A stretch of 64,000 nucleotides of DNA from an uncultured Planktomarina sp. (GTDB lineage: Bacteria > Pseudomonadota > Alphaproteobacteria > Rhodobacterales > Rhodobacteraceae): positions 24,474 to 88,473 of the forward strand of contig CAJJBD010000004.1 in the NCBI GenBank assembly GCA_905182325.1, in the 5' to 3' direction. Under the pieces are notes generated by a model. It made no database searches, was not told where the DNA came from, and worked only from the letters and a program-made list of their open reading frames with translations. Numbering within the stretch: position 1 is the first letter of the stretch; each line of letters opens with the position of its first letter. Shown piece after piece: positions 45,672-57,650 of this stretch. Position numbers and translations under genes: made by a program.

Positions 45672-46778
45672 ATGTTTCAGATTTTTCCAACGGCTCGTTT
45701 GAGGCCGTCCCCGTTTTTTAACTCGATCGTGGCAGAAAGTTGCACTAGTGTATCAATCTATAATCGGATGATTTTGCCCGCCAGCTTTGGTGACAAAGAA
45801 AAAGAGTATTGGGACCTCATAAATGGAGTGGTTATGTGGGACGTAGGTGTGGAGCGTCAAGTCCAGCTGGAAGGGCCAGATGCCAGCAAATTAGCTCAAA
45901 TTTTGAGTCCGCGAGATTTATCAAAATGTAAGGTTGGACAGGGAAAATACGTGCCAATGTGCAATCATGATGGTATTTTAATCAATGATCCAATTATGTT
46001 GAAATTGCGTGATGACCTTTATTGGTTTTCGATAGCTGATAGTGATATTTGGATCTGGGCTCGCGCTATCGCAGCCGAGCGCGGCTTCGATGTTAAAATT
46101 AGCGAACCAGATGTGTCCCCGCTTGCAGTTCAGGGTCCAAAAGCGGCAGCAGTTGTGTCCTCTATTTTTGGAGATTGGGTCCATGATTTAAAGTACTTTT
46201 GGTTTTCTGAAACAGAAATTAATGGAATTCCAGTAGCGGTGCAGCGTTCTGGTTGGTCGAAACAGGGTGGTTATGAGATTTATCTTCGAGACGGTGCCCG
46301 CGGTGACGAGCTGTGGAGCATCGTGAAAGAGGCTGGCCAACCTTATGGCATTGGTAATGGTGGTCCAACATCGCCAGAGCGGGTTGAGAGTGGTTTGGTA
46401 AGTTGTGGTTCTGATACTGATGACACTACTAACCCTTTTGAAGTTCGACTGGGAAAATATATTGATCTGGATGTTGCAGATGACGTCGTGGGCATCAAAG
46501 CCCTAAGACATATTAATGCCGAGGGACCGAAGCGACACCAGCTTGGTTTGGTTCTCGAAGGGGATGTAGCGGATCCGTTGTCATTTCATTGGGAGAATAT
46601 TTTGTTTAATGGCTCAAAAGTTGGAGATATGACACAATGTGTTTGGTCACCACGCCTTAAGAAGAATATTGGCTATGCTTTGATCTCTCATATTTGCAAT
46701 GTGGGTGATACCGTTACGCTGTGCCGTTCAGCTGGACGAAAGGTAAAGGCAAGCTTAGTTGATTTACCATTTTTATGA
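45672..46778 (+). CDS. GcvT-family THF methyltransferase, DMSP demethylase (DmdA)-like
   Basis: A 368-residue GcvT-fold protein. Its segments WDVGVERQVQLEGPDASKLAQ, SPRDLSKCKVGQGKY, LINDPIMLKL, SIADSDIWIW, EPDVSPLAVQGPKAA and RSGWSKQGGYEIYLRD parallel DMSP demethylase DmdA of SAR11 and roseobacters rather than glycine-cleavage GcvT. It is divergent enough that it may be a DmdA-like paralogue acting on another methylated onium or amine. AGGAG precedes the ATG by 5 nt. It diverges from hyuA across a ~160-nt region in which I recognise no riboswitch. Confidence 0.8.
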   Translation: MFQIFPTARLRPSPFFNSIVAESCTSVSIYNRMILPASFGDKEKEYWDLINGVVMWDVGVERQVQLEGPDASKLAQILSPRDLSKCKVGQGKYVPMCNHDGILINDPIMLKLRDDLYWFSIADSDIWIWARAIAAERGFDVKISEPDVSPLAVQGPKAAAVVSSIFGDWVHDLKYFWFSETEINGIPVAVQRSGWSKQGGYEIYLRDGARGDELWSIVKEAGQPYGIGNGGPTSPERVESGLVSCGSDTDDTTNPFEVRLGKYIDLDVADDVVGIKALRHINAEGPKRHQLGLVLEGDVADPLSFHWENILFNGSKVGDMTQCVWSPRLKKNIGYALISHICNVGDTVTLCRSAGRKVKASLVDLPFL

Positions 46779-46926
46779 AGCCTTTACAGACGTTTAAATG
46801 TGGCGACTTTACAGCTGCAAACCAGTGGTTAAGCCGACAACCGTAGTTAAAAATTACGTGAAGGCTTGACCCAGTCGTTTATCAGTGTTTGTTAATCTTA
46901 ATTCAGACTTATAGGACAATTTACTT

Positions 46927-47622
46927 ATGAAGAAAGTATATGGATCCGCCAGTGAGGCCATGGACGGTTTGTTATTTGACGGAATGTTTATTGCGGCAGG
47001 TGGCTTTGGGCTTTGTGGATTACCAGAAAACTTGCTAAGCGCAATTCGGGAGGCCGGAACTCAAAACCTTACATTTGCGTCCAATAATGCTGGTGTTGAT
47101 GATTTTGGAATCGGTATTTTGCTCCAAACCCGCCAGGTTAAGAAAATGATTGCCTCTTATGTAGGCGAAAATGACACATTCATGCAGCAGTATTTGTCTG
47201 GAGAATTAGAGCTAGAGTTTAATCCGCAGGGCACGTTGGCTGAACGTATGCGCGCTGCTGGTTGTGGAATCCCTGGTTTTTATACAAAAACAGGGGTTGG
47301 CACTGTGATTGCAGATGGAAAAGAGCATAAAGAATTTAATGGTGAAACCTATATTCTTGAAACTGGTCTCTTTGCCGACGTGTCTATTGTGAAGGCTTGG
47401 AAGGCTGATGAAACAGGAAATTTAGTATTCCGCAAAACGGCCCGAAACTTTAATCCTTCTGCTGCAATGTGCGGTAAAGTCTGCGTTGCAGAGGTTGAAG
47501 AAATAGTGCCGACTGGTAGCCTTGATCCTGACCTCATCCACCTGCCTGGGATTTACGTTCACCGTTTAATAGAGGGTGATCATGAAAAACGTATTGAGCA
47601 ACGCACACTGAGGGCATCATGA
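46927..47622 (+). CDS. scoA: 3-oxoacid CoA-transferase subunit A
   Basis: Alpha subunit (231 residues) of succinyl-CoA:3-ketoacid CoA-transferase, which activates acetoacetate in ketone-body and polyhydroxybutyrate use. [21 protein letters not shown] is the glycine-rich CoA-binding loop. [19 protein letters not shown] is a family segment. The stop overlaps the scoB start by 4 nt (ATGA). Acetate or other CoA-transferases of this family are alternatives. The 148-nt gap upstream has a possible TTGACC -35 at 46866 but no good -10. Confidence 0.93.
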   Translation: MKKVYGSASEAMDGLLFDGMFIAAGGFGLCGLPENLLSAIREAGTQNLTFASNNAGVDDFGIGILLQTRQVKKMIASYVGENDTFMQQYLSGELELEFNPQGTLAERMRAAGCGIPGFYTKTGVGTVIADGKEHKEFNGETYILETGLFADVSIVKAWKADETGNLVFRKTARNFNPSAAMCGKVCVAEVEEIVPTGSLDPDLIHLPGIYVHRLIEGDHEKRIEQRTLRAS

Positions 47623-48263
47623 TGGCCAACGATAAAAAAGGTTGGGACCGCAATCAAATGGCAGCCCGTGCTGCTCTTGAGCTGGAAGATGGTACCTATG
47701 TTAATTTAGGAATAGGTATCCCAACTTTAGTATCCAACTATATCCCTGAGGATGTGGAAGTGACGCTACAATCGGAAAATGGTATGCTTGGCATGGGGCC
47801 TTTCCCGACCGAGGAGGAGGTTGACGCAGATTTAATTAATGCGGGCAAGCAAACTATAACAGAACTTCCCCAAACGGCTTATTTCGATAGTGCTACATCG
47901 TTTGGCATGATCCGCGGTGGAAAAATTGCTATGGCCATTCTAGGTGCGATGGAAGTTTCCGAAAATGGTGATCTTGCAAACTGGATGATCCCAGGCAAGC
48001 TGGTTAAGGGGATGGGTGGCGCTATGGATCTGGTCGCAGGTGTGCGCCGGGTAGTTGTCGTAATGGATCATACTAACAAAAAAGGTGAGAGCAAAGTTCT
48101 ACCTGCATGCACGTTACCACTCACAGGTGCCGGTGTTGTAGACCGTATCATTACTAATCTTGGAGTGCTCGACGTTGTCGAGGGTGGCCTAATGATTATT
48201 GAAACGGCTGAAGGTATCACTGAAGATTATCTACGGTCAGTGACACTTGCAAAAATAGTCTGA
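47619..48263 (+). CDS. scoB: 3-oxoacid CoA-transferase subunit B
   Basis: Beta subunit (214 residues) carrying the catalytic glutamate, Glu53 in SENGMLGMG, which forms the glutamyl-CoA thioester. [13 protein letters not shown] precedes it and [15 protein letters not shown] follows, as expected. Two adjacent ATGs could start it; the first overlaps the scoA stop. It converges on the mttB-like gene. Confidence 0.94.
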   Translation: MMANDKKGWDRNQMAARAALELEDGTYVNLGIGIPTLVSNYIPEDVEVTLQSENGMLGMGPFPTEEEVDADLINAGKQTITELPQTAYFDSATSFGMIRGGKIAMAILGAMEVSENGDLANWMIPGKLVKGMGGAMDLVAGVRRVVVVMDHTNKKGESKVLPACTLPLTGAGVVDRIITNLGVLDVVEGGLMIIETAEGITEDYLRSVTLAKIV

Positions 48264-48311
48264 TATTTAAGTTATAAATTTTCATAAATGTTTGGTTTAG
48301 GCTTTTAACTG

Positions 48312-49838
48312 CTAAGAACTGATAGCACTATTGGGTTGTAGGCTCAAAAGGTCAAAAGATAGGCCGTATTTTTTAATAAGGGTTCGCATTAGATCTGCGT
48401 TAAGATTATTCTCATGTTTGTTTTTCAACAATTCTAAAACCTTTACTTTAGCTTTATCTTCGAGGGTTTCCTGTTTTCCTGCGCCCCATTCGTCAATTGA
48501 TCTTCGGTCACTGATTTCTGGATATAAAAAATCAGATTTCATTCTGGCATAGGTTTCCGCTTGGCCCAAGAAATGACCTTCGCCTTGTATCACTTCTAAT
48601 ATTGAAGCGAGTGCTAAGGTTTCCTCTGATACGATAGGAGTTACATTAGCCCTCAGGAGCGAACCTAACATGTCATTATCAATGACATATGCCTTCAGGG
48701 ACACCCCCATAAGACCTGCCTGTGTTCCAGCTGCCTGGGTGATAAGATTTGTTCCCGCTTGTATGGCTGTGTTCACAGTTAGAGATTTTTCAAATCCAGA
48801 TTGGGCGTCTGCTGACTTACTGTCTGTGGCACCAGCAATAGCTGAGCAAGGTAGATCCCAGTATCGCATAACTTGCGCACACATAGCCGTTGCAAGGGCT
48901 TGTTCTCCAGACCCACCTGAAAAGCCTCCTGTCCGCAAATCGGTAATCATGGGCCTTGGACCTGCAATCACCTTTGCTTCAGGATCTATACAGTGGGCAT
49001 ACACTACTCCCGCCAATGCTTCGGCTAAGGTTTGCGCCACAGAACCAGCTGTTGTTACTGGGCTTGATGCTCCCAACTGGCCAAAAACATTAGCATGTAC
49101 AGGGAAGCCTTTTTGTATTGCCACTTTCATAACTGCAAAGCTTTCGGCATGGAATCTTAAAGGCGGCACGGCGTGGTTGATGTTAAATGATACAAAGGGC
49201 TGAGCGCGAAATTCAGTTTCTGATCCAGCAATAGAATAGCAAATTTCGGCAATTTCAGCCACATGATTAGGTTCCGACGCGCTTGTCATGATGTGTTTTT
49301 GCGTTCCAAGAATACAGGCAAAAACGGTGTTGAGGTCCAAGTCACGGGAGTTATTTATATCTCTGGCAACTAAAGATCGTGAAAAAAACTGAATATGGTC
49401 CAATTGCTCGCATAAACGCGCACTATCATAAAGATCGTTGAGTGTTGACGCACGATAGACACCGGTCTCTATATCTAGAATATACGGAGATGCGCCTCCA
49501 GTTCCAACAAAACTGGCCGACTTACCTACATGGAGGTCATCTTTTTTTGATCGACTGTATAGAGTTACCACTTTGGACATCTTATCCAACACTTCATCTA
49601 TCAAATTATTCACAAAGTAGACGCGATCTCCATTTTTTTGACAACCAAATCGCAATAGTTCCTGAGCTACTGGTTCTGGGCATTCAGAAAACCCAACAGT
49701 ACACATGATTTCGACTGCCGCATCTGCAATGGCTTTCGTTTCTATTAATCCTAACGGCTTATAGGTTCCCCCAATTGCCTTTAAACTTGGGGCAAGTTCA
49801 TTTTTTGTTTCGCTTTGCCTGCGTCCTCGCCGAGCCAT
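48312..49838 (-). CDS. Trimethylamine methyltransferase MttB family protein (non-pyrrolysine)
   Basis: A 508-residue MttB-superfamily protein with the usual basic start MARRGRRQSE. No in-frame amber codon interrupts it, so it is one of the non-pyrrolysine homologues. Characterised non-Pyl members demethylate quaternary amines such as glycine betaine, carnitine or proline betaine onto a corrinoid protein. FVGTGGASPYILDIETG and ATAMCAQVMRYWDLPCSAIAGATDSK are family segments. No corrinoid protein gene is adjacent. The start has no ribosome-binding site of its own; it directly abuts a short upstream ORF that has one. Confidence 0.9.
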   Translation of the reverse strand: MARRGRRQSETKNELAPSLKAIGGTYKPLGLIETKAIADAAVEIMCTVGFSECPEPVAQELLRFGCQKNGDRVYFVNNLIDEVLDKMSKVVTLYSRSKKDDLHVGKSASFVGTGGASPYILDIETGVYRASTLNDLYDSARLCEQLDHIQFFSRSLVARDINNSRDLDLNTVFACILGTQKHIMTSASEPNHVAEIAEICYSIAGSETEFRAQPFVSFNINHAVPPLRFHAESFAVMKVAIQKGFPVHANVFGQLGASSPVTTAGSVAQTLAEALAGVVYAHCIDPEAKVIAGPRPMITDLRTGGFSGGSGEQALATAMCAQVMRYWDLPCSAIAGATDSKSADAQSGFEKSLTVNTAIQAGTNLITQAAGTQAGLMGVSLKAYVIDNDMLGSLLRANVTPIVSEETLALASILEVIQGEGHFLGQAETYARMKSDFLYPEISDRRSIDEWGAGKQETLEDKAKVKVLELLKNKHENNLNADLMRTLIKKYGLSFDLLSLQPNSAISS

Positions 49839-49898
49839 TTAATTTATTTTGTCCATTACTAAAAATTTACTTAATTGATTATAAAGTTCTGGTGGCAT
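49839..49898 (-). CDS. Short upstream ORF (19 residues) coupled to the mttB-like gene
   Basis: ATG at 49898 opens a 19-codon frame, MPPELYNQLSKFLVMDKIN, ending in TAA at 49839-49841, immediately followed by the ATG of the mttB-like gene. CTAGGAG with a 5-nt spacer is an excellent ribosome-binding site for this ORF. The mttB start itself has only A/T-rich coding sequence upstream. The geometry suggests translational coupling or a leader peptide. I do not recognise the peptide; no expression evidence is available. Confidence 0.5.
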   Translation of the reverse strand: MPPELYNQLSKFLVMDKIN

Positions 49899-50011
49899 TG
49901 TATCTCCTAGTTAGATTGATGAGGCCAAACCCAAGTCGGCTAAATGAGATTAGTATTCGTCCTTTGTGCTGGATTACTTTTTAAACTTTAAGGTTATTTT
50001 GCTATACCCAT

Positions 50012-51676
50012 TTACCTATCTGATGTTCTCCAGCGAGGGTTGATCCAGGGTGCGCGATTATCTTTTGGAAGGGGGGTACGACCCAAAATATGGTCAGCAC
50101 CTTTCTCGGCCACCATGATTGACGGTCCGTTGAGGTTCCCATTTGGAATCCTTGGAAAAATTGAGCTGTCTACAACCCGCAATGAGCCCACTCCGATGAC
50201 TCGACATTCTGGGTCGACTACAGCCATCGGATCATCCCGTCGGCCAATTTTACATGTACCACACGGATGATAGGCACTCTCCACATGCTCACTGATAAAA
50301 GTGTCTAACTCTTCGTCGCTTTGCACACCTATGCCAGGTTGAATTTCTTTGCCTCGGAAGGGATCAAAAGCTGCCTGGCCAAAAATTGAACGAGTAAGTT
50401 TTATGCAGTGTCTGAAGTCTTCCCAATCTTGTGGTTGAGACATATAATTAAATAAAATTTTTGGTTTGTCTTCTGGGTTGGCTGAATTTAGTTCAACTGA
50501 ACCGCGCGAGGCCGACCTCATCGGACCTACGTGAGCCTGAAACCCATGCCCTTCAGCCGCGGCTTGTCCATCATAACGTACTGCAATTGGTAAAAAATGA
50601 TACTGGATATCAGGATAACGTATACCTGGCTTGGATCTCAAAAATGCGCAAGACTCGAAGGCATTTGAGGCGCCTGGCCCAGATTTTTTTAGCATCCACT
50701 CAAGTCCAACACGCATTTTTCCAAACAGGTTCCAATATTTGAATAAAGTGATTGGTTGGGTACACGCCTGTTGGATGAGTAACTCTAAATGATCCTGTAA
50801 ATTTTGTCCTACGCCTGCGCGGTCTGCTATAACATTAATACCTGTTTTTTTAATATGTGCTGCTGGGCCAATGCCTGACAACATTAATAATTTTGGAGAA
50901 TTGATAGCTGACGCTGCTATAATAACCTCTCTACGTGCATGAACTACATAAATGTCTGCTCCACGCTGTACTTCAACGCCAACTGCGCGCTGGCTATCCA
51001 TAATAATACGTCGCGCCAGACATTTATGCAGATCAAGATTGGACCTTTTTAACGCAGGTTTTAAGTATGCGTTAGCGGCTGACCACCTTTGTCCCTTCCA
51101 AACCGTCTGCTCCATTGGCGAAAAGCCTTCTTGCTGCTCGCCATTGTAGTCGTTGGTTATTTCGAACCCAGCTTGAAATCCTGCGTCTACAAAGGCTTTA
51201 TGCAACGGGATATCTCGCTTACCGCGAGTAATATGCAGGGGGCCGGTTTTGCCACGCCATTCGGGATCGCCTCCTTGCCCACTTTCATGCCAATTCTCCA
51301 TACGAAGAAAATAGGGTAAGACGTCTGCATATGACCAACCTTCCGCACCGCTGTCTGACCAATTGTCATAGTCTTCTGCGTGGCCGCGTACGTAAACCAT
51401 ACCGTTTATAGAGGATGAGCCACCAATCACTTTACCCCTAGGACAAGCCAGCTTCCGGCCACCAAGATGAGGCTCTGGTTCTGAAAAATATCCCCAATCA
51501 TAACGTGGCATACTCATAGGCAAGGATAGGGCGCCTGGCATTTGGATTAATGGACTTGAATCAGTTCCGCCATATTCCAGAACTAGAACGGAATTTTTTC
51601 CATCTTCACTGAGGCGGGACGCCAACGCTGAGCCAGCAGAACCTGAACCTACAATCACAAAATCTGCTTCCACCAT
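50012..51676 (-). CDS. GMC-family FAD oxidoreductase, choline dehydrogenase-like
   Basis: A 554-residue glucose-methanol-choline oxidoreductase. [20 protein letters not shown] is the N-terminal ADP-binding motif. [18 protein letters not shown] is GMC signature 1, and [27 protein letters not shown] surrounds signature 2. The C-terminal [10 protein letters not shown] and [13 protein letters not shown] carry the catalytic His/Asn pair. It is closest to choline dehydrogenases and alkan-1-ol dehydrogenases; the alcohol is not predictable and no betaine aldehyde dehydrogenase gene is adjacent. It is divergent from the TPP enzyme gene over 282 nt. Confidence 0.92.
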   Translation of the reverse strand: MVEADFVIVGSGSAGSALASRLSEDGKNSVLVLEYGGTDSSPLIQMPGALSLPMSMPRYDWGYFSEPEPHLGGRKLACPRGKVIGGSSSINGMVYVRGHAEDYDNWSDSGAEGWSYADVLPYFLRMENWHESGQGGDPEWRGKTGPLHITRGKRDIPLHKAFVDAGFQAGFEITNDYNGEQQEGFSPMEQTVWKGQRWSAANAYLKPALKRSNLDLHKCLARRIIMDSQRAVGVEVQRGADIYVVHARREVIIAASAINSPKLLMLSGIGPAAHIKKTGINVIADRAGVGQNLQDHLELLIQQACTQPITLFKYWNLFGKMRVGLEWMLKKSGPGASNAFESCAFLRSKPGIRYPDIQYHFLPIAVRYDGQAAAEGHGFQAHVGPMRSASRGSVELNSANPEDKPKILFNYMSQPQDWEDFRHCIKLTRSIFGQAAFDPFRGKEIQPGIGVQSDEELDTFISEHVESAYHPCGTCKIGRRDDPMAVVDPECRVIGVGSLRVVDSSIFPRIPNGNLNGPSIMVAEKGADHILGRTPLPKDNRAPWINPRWRTSDR

Positions 51677-51958
51677 GTTACCCTTTCACTCCACAATTTG
51701 TCATACCTCTTTTTGGAATCAAGGTGAATCCCCTTATTCATCACAAATTTTTTTATGCCTACGTTGTGAAGCTCTTAATTTGTTTTTAGTACCAACTCTG
51801 ATATCCATTTTTGCCAAATAATTGGCCAAGCTATTCGTTAGTCTTATATCCTATGGTTTAAGCATTAAAATTTAAAAACAAAAAAATTGTTTAACGTACT
51901 GGTCGCGTTTTAATATTCTGCTTAGTGTTATTACTAAATATTTAAGATTGGTTTAGAA

Positions 51959-53617
51959 ATGTCACAAATGTCTGGTGGTCAAGCCGTTGTTGAAACTTTA
52001 ATAGCTTTGGGTGCGCGACAAAGTTTTGGCGTGCCAGGAGAAAGTTTCTTATCTGTTTTAGACGCCTTCTGCGATATTTCTTACTTTAAATTTACGAGTT
52101 GCCGTAATGAGGGTGGCGCTGCTTTCATGGCCGAAGCTTGGGCTAAATTGACAGGGGAAGTTGGATTATGTTTCGTAACCCGTGGGCCAGGTGCGACGAA
52201 TGCGAGTATTGGCGTACACTCAGCAATGCAGGCATCAACACCAATGATATTATTTATTGGCCAAGTTGGCTTAGAGCATCAAGGTCGCGAAGCCTTTCAA
52301 GAGCTTGACTATAGAAAAGTATATGGATCCATTGCTAAATATGCTACAGAAATTACAGATGTTAACCGCACAGCTGAGGTTGTACGCCGAGCATGGTCTA
52401 TAGCAATTTCTGGCCGGCCGGGCCCTGTAGTCATTGCGTTGCCAGAAGACATTCTAACACAGACCACTGAAATCAAAATCCCAATGCGGCTGATATCCAC
52501 TCCCATGGCTGGAGCGATGCACTTTGACGTGATGCGAGTTTCGGAAAAACTAAAAACTGCAAGGCGCCCTATTATAGTTGTTGGAGGTGGTGGATGGTCT
52601 GCCCAGGATAGAGCTGCTTTAAATCAATGCGCAGTCAGATTAAATATTCCAGTTGTGACTGCTTTTCGTTACCACGATTTATTCGATAACACGCTCCCAC
52701 TCTTTTTAGGTGAAGCAGGTGTTGGAATGTCAGAAAATACGAGACAGACTCTGTCTCAAGCGGATTTAGTTCTAGCCATCAACGTACGTTTTGGTGAAAT
52801 GACCACTGATGCTTTTACTCTATTTAAAGATGACCGTGAGGAGCAGTGGATTGTTCAAACACATCGGTCTGGTGACGAGTTTCATAAATATGTATCGCCT
52901 GATTTAACTATGATTTGTAATCCGAGCTCGTTACTGAACGATTTGAATGATCGTTTGGTGCCTACTGAGCTGTCAATTGATCGAAGCTGGGTCGTTGCTG
53001 GGCGTAAAGGCTTTGAAATATCTCAACAAGCGAAAGTTCAGCCAAGTCCTGTAGATATGGGCGTGGTTTCTACTTTGGTTCAAGAACTCTTGCCTATAGA
53101 TGCTATTGTGACAAATGGAGCTGGAAATTTTGCTATATGGCCAAATAAATTCATGCAATTTTCTGCTAAACAGCGGTTGCTTGCACCACAATCTGGCGCG
53201 ATGGGCTATGGGCTACCTGCCGCTATTGCTGCAAAGCTAGAGTGTCCAGAACGTTGCGTTGTATGTTTCTCAGGTGATGGAGATTTCCAGATGAATTGCC
53301 AGGAGCTTGGTACCGCTTTGCAATCTAACGCGCGTCCGATTGTGCTCATTGTTAATAATGGCACATATGGAACTATCCGAATGCATCAAGAAAAAAATTA
53401 TCCATCAAGAATAAGTGGTACTGACTTAATAAATCCTGATTTTGTTATGCTTGCTAAATCCTATGGATTTTATGCGGAGCGCGTTGAGAAAACTGAAGAT
53501 TTTGAAGCAGCTTTTATCCATGCCTTGGCCAGCCCAAGTGGCGCAATACTTGATCTTAATGTAGCGGCTGACGCTATCACGCCTAGTTTAACAATTAATG
53601 ACTTGCGTGACCGCTAA
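51959..53617 (+). CDS. Thiamine-pyrophosphate enzyme, acetolactate synthase-like
   Basis: A 552-residue ThDP enzyme of the acetohydroxyacid synthase/benzoylformate decarboxylase class. The catalytic glutamate is Glu51 (CRNEGGAAFMAEAWAK). The C-terminal ThDP motif runs GDGDFQMNCQELG to VLIVNNGTYGTIRM. There is no adjacent small regulatory subunit (ilvH), so a catabolic decarboxylase or carboligase is more likely than branched-chain biosynthesis. The 282-nt upstream gap is AT-rich and shows no clear promoter to my eye. Confidence 0.88.
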   Translation: MSQMSGGQAVVETLIALGARQSFGVPGESFLSVLDAFCDISYFKFTSCRNEGGAAFMAEAWAKLTGEVGLCFVTRGPGATNASIGVHSAMQASTPMILFIGQVGLEHQGREAFQELDYRKVYGSIAKYATEITDVNRTAEVVRRAWSIAISGRPGPVVIALPEDILTQTTEIKIPMRLISTPMAGAMHFDVMRVSEKLKTARRPIIVVGGGGWSAQDRAALNQCAVRLNIPVVTAFRYHDLFDNTLPLFLGEAGVGMSENTRQTLSQADLVLAINVRFGEMTTDAFTLFKDDREEQWIVQTHRSGDEFHKYVSPDLTMICNPSSLLNDLNDRLVPTELSIDRSWVVAGRKGFEISQQAKVQPSPVDMGVVSTLVQELLPIDAIVTNGAGNFAIWPNKFMQFSAKQRLLAPQSGAMGYGLPAAIAAKLECPERCVVCFSGDGDFQMNCQELGTALQSNARPIVLIVNNGTYGTIRMHQEKNYPSRISGTDLINPDFVMLAKSYGFYAERVEKTEDFEAAFIHALASPSGAILDLNVAADAITPSLTINDLRDR

Positions 53618-53622
53618 ACCTA

Positions 53623-55668
<2,046 letters not shown>

Positions 55669-55727
55669 TCAAGTGGTTTAGCTTAGCTTTGCAACCGTTC
55701 CGTGACGGAATTTTAGAAATATAAATT

Positions 55728-56120
55728 CTATTCCAAAAGTCCTGCCTCACTTAATACCTTTCTGGCGATGCGGAAACATTCTAGTGCCTGCGGAACGCCA
55801 CAATAAATACCTACCACATGTATAATTGCTCGAATTTCCTCCACAGTTACACCATTAGTTAAGGCGCCTTTACAGTGAATTTCCCACTCTTGCATTTTAC
55901 CTAATGCGCCGATCATAGAGAGGTTCATCATTGATCTTGTTTTGGCATCAATTGCTTCATCACCCCAGCCAAACCCCCAACACCAGGCGGTCATTGCCTC
56001 TTGAAATGGGCGAGTAAACTTATCTGCTGCAGCTAGATTGTTTGCAACATATTCCTCCCCTAGTGTAGATTTACGCTGTTCCAAGCCTTTCATAAAAAGA
56101 TCTTCATCAAAGTTACTCAT
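55728..56120 (-). CDS. Carboxymuconolactone decarboxylase family protein
   Basis: A 130-residue CMD/AhpD-like protein. EWEIHCKGALTNGVTVEEI and IIHVVGIYCGVPQALECF are the family core of PcaC-type gamma-carboxymuconolactone decarboxylases. No other beta-ketoadipate pathway gene is nearby. The function may be a different lactone decarboxylase or a peroxidase-like activity. It is 92 nt upstream of the FadH-like gene on the same strand and possibly co-transcribed. Confidence 0.87.
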   Translation of the reverse strand: MSNFDEDLFMKGLEQRKSTLGEEYVANNLAAADKFTRPFQEAMTAWCWGFGWGDEAIDAKTRSMMNLSMIGALGKMQEWEIHCKGALTNGVTVEEIRAIIHVVGIYCGVPQALECFRIARKVLSEAGLLE

Positions 56121-56305
56121 AGTATATCCTTACGTTTCAGTATTATTTGTATTTATATGAACTTGAAAATTATTTTACTAAATTCGTACTATTGATTAAC
56201 CGCCTTAAGATCCAGTATTTGTCAAAGCTCGTACCATTGCAAAGTAATGAATTTCATTTGGCTGCGTTGGCATATTTTTACTGCTCTGAATTCGGTGGAT
56301 AAGTC

Positions 56306-57541
56306 TTGGATACTCTGAAATCGATGGAAATGAAGCATGAATATTATGACCAAGCCTTAAGATCTTTTCTGATAGGGATCGAAGCGGCAGACCCTATGTC
56401 CGCTGTGAGGTGTGAGTTACTTAGTTACGACGAAGTGCCAACCATTATAGCGGTAGGAAAGGCTGCAGTCAAAATGACGAGAGCTGCCATCGATGTCTTG
56501 AAGGACTTTTCGGAAGTGATAGTTGTAACTAATCCTGAAAATGCTGTTGATTTTCCTGGAGTTAAAGTATTTGCGGCTGCGCACCCAATTCCAAATCAAA
56601 TTGGCTTGAGGGCGAGTGAAGCAGTCACTGCAGCATTACAACGTGCATCAAAAGTTAGCCGTCCAATATTGTGTTTGATATCTGGTGGTGGATCAGCATT
56701 GCTACCAGCACCCTGTGATGGGGTCTCTTTAAGCGAAAAAATTGATTTAAATTCTATTTTGCTATCAGCTGGTGCAGATATTAAAACTATCAACCTTATT
56801 CGTCAGCAAGTATCTTTACTAAAAGGTGGTGGTCTGTTGCGTTATGCTGCGCCAAGTTACGTAAGAAGTTTAATTTTATCGGACGTAATTGGTGACGATT
56901 TGCGTGTGGTGGCCAGCGGTCTCACTACGTCGCCTATTGGGAGCCGAGAAGAAGCCCGCATGGCTTTACAAACTATGGGCGTTTGGGATCGCATACCAGC
57001 CTCTATACGGGTGCTGCTGCAACGTACTGATGTGTCTTTTAAATTACCAAAAGCAAAAAATACGCTGATAGGTTCAAATAAATTAAGCCTTGAAGCCATG
57101 TATGCATATCTTGAGCGGGCAACTGTGCACTTTAACCCATTGATCGGCGACGTGGCAACTGCGGCTGAGCGTGTTGCATCTAGTGAAAGTGGCATCCATC
57201 TTTTTGGTGGCGAAACAACAGTCAATATTAATGGAACAGGGAAGGGGGGACGAAATCAAGAACTTGCCCTGCGTGTCGCACTATTGGCTCGCGAACAAGC
57301 CTGGAAGGAGCCATGGCTTTATTTGCAGGGAGGAACTGATGGACGTGATGGTCCAACGGACGCAGCAGGTGGTGTTGTATGTGATACCACGTTAAATTTA
57401 ATGGACAGCCATGGCGTTAATCCGGAAAGAATGCTTTCTAACAATGACTCTTATAATGCCTTAAAGGTTGCAAACGCATTATTGATTACTGGACCTACGG
57501 GCACAAATGTTGCTGATTTAGGAGTTTTGATTAAGGGTTGA
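56306..57541 (+). CDS. Glycerate 2-kinase (MOFRL family)
   Basis: Phosphorylates glycerate to 2-phosphoglycerate, feeding glycolate/serine-cycle or tartrate-derived glycerate into glycolysis; 411 residues. The N-terminal GCK domain shows AVGKAAVKMTRAAID and LISGGGSALLPAPCDG. The C-terminal MOFRL domain shows GGETTVNINGTGKGGRNQELAL and LQGGTDGRDGPTDAAGG. The frame opens with TTG (GGTGGAT upstream); ATGs at 56324 and 56330 are alternatives. Confidence 0.92.
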   Translation: MDTLKSMEMKHEYYDQALRSFLIGIEAADPMSAVRCELLSYDEVPTIIAVGKAAVKMTRAAIDVLKDFSEVIVVTNPENAVDFPGVKVFAAAHPIPNQIGLRASEAVTAALQRASKVSRPILCLISGGGSALLPAPCDGVSLSEKIDLNSILLSAGADIKTINLIRQQVSLLKGGGLLRYAAPSYVRSLILSDVIGDDLRVVASGLTTSPIGSREEARMALQTMGVWDRIPASIRVLLQRTDVSFKLPKAKNTLIGSNKLSLEAMYAYLERATVHFNPLIGDVATAAERVASSESGIHLFGGETTVNINGTGKGGRNQELALRVALLAREQAWKEPWLYLQGGTDGRDGPTDAAGGVVCDTTLNLMDSHGVNPERMLSNNDSYNALKVANALLITGPTGTNVADLGVLIKG

Positions 57542-57650
57542 AAACTGTTACCTTTACGATAAATAAACTAAAAAATTAAACCCTGACAACGTATGGATTG
57601 AAAAAAGTGCCTTTTGCCCTTTTAATATTTAACTTTTATGGAACTTAGGC

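Noticed and set aside
48670..49203. Rightward open frame of 177 codons
   Set aside because: Antisense to the mttB-like gene and without family features.
48312..49838. Pyrrolysine-containing MttB (in-frame amber codon)
   Set aside because: The frame is continuous for 508 codons without any internal TAG, so this is a non-pyrrolysine homologue.
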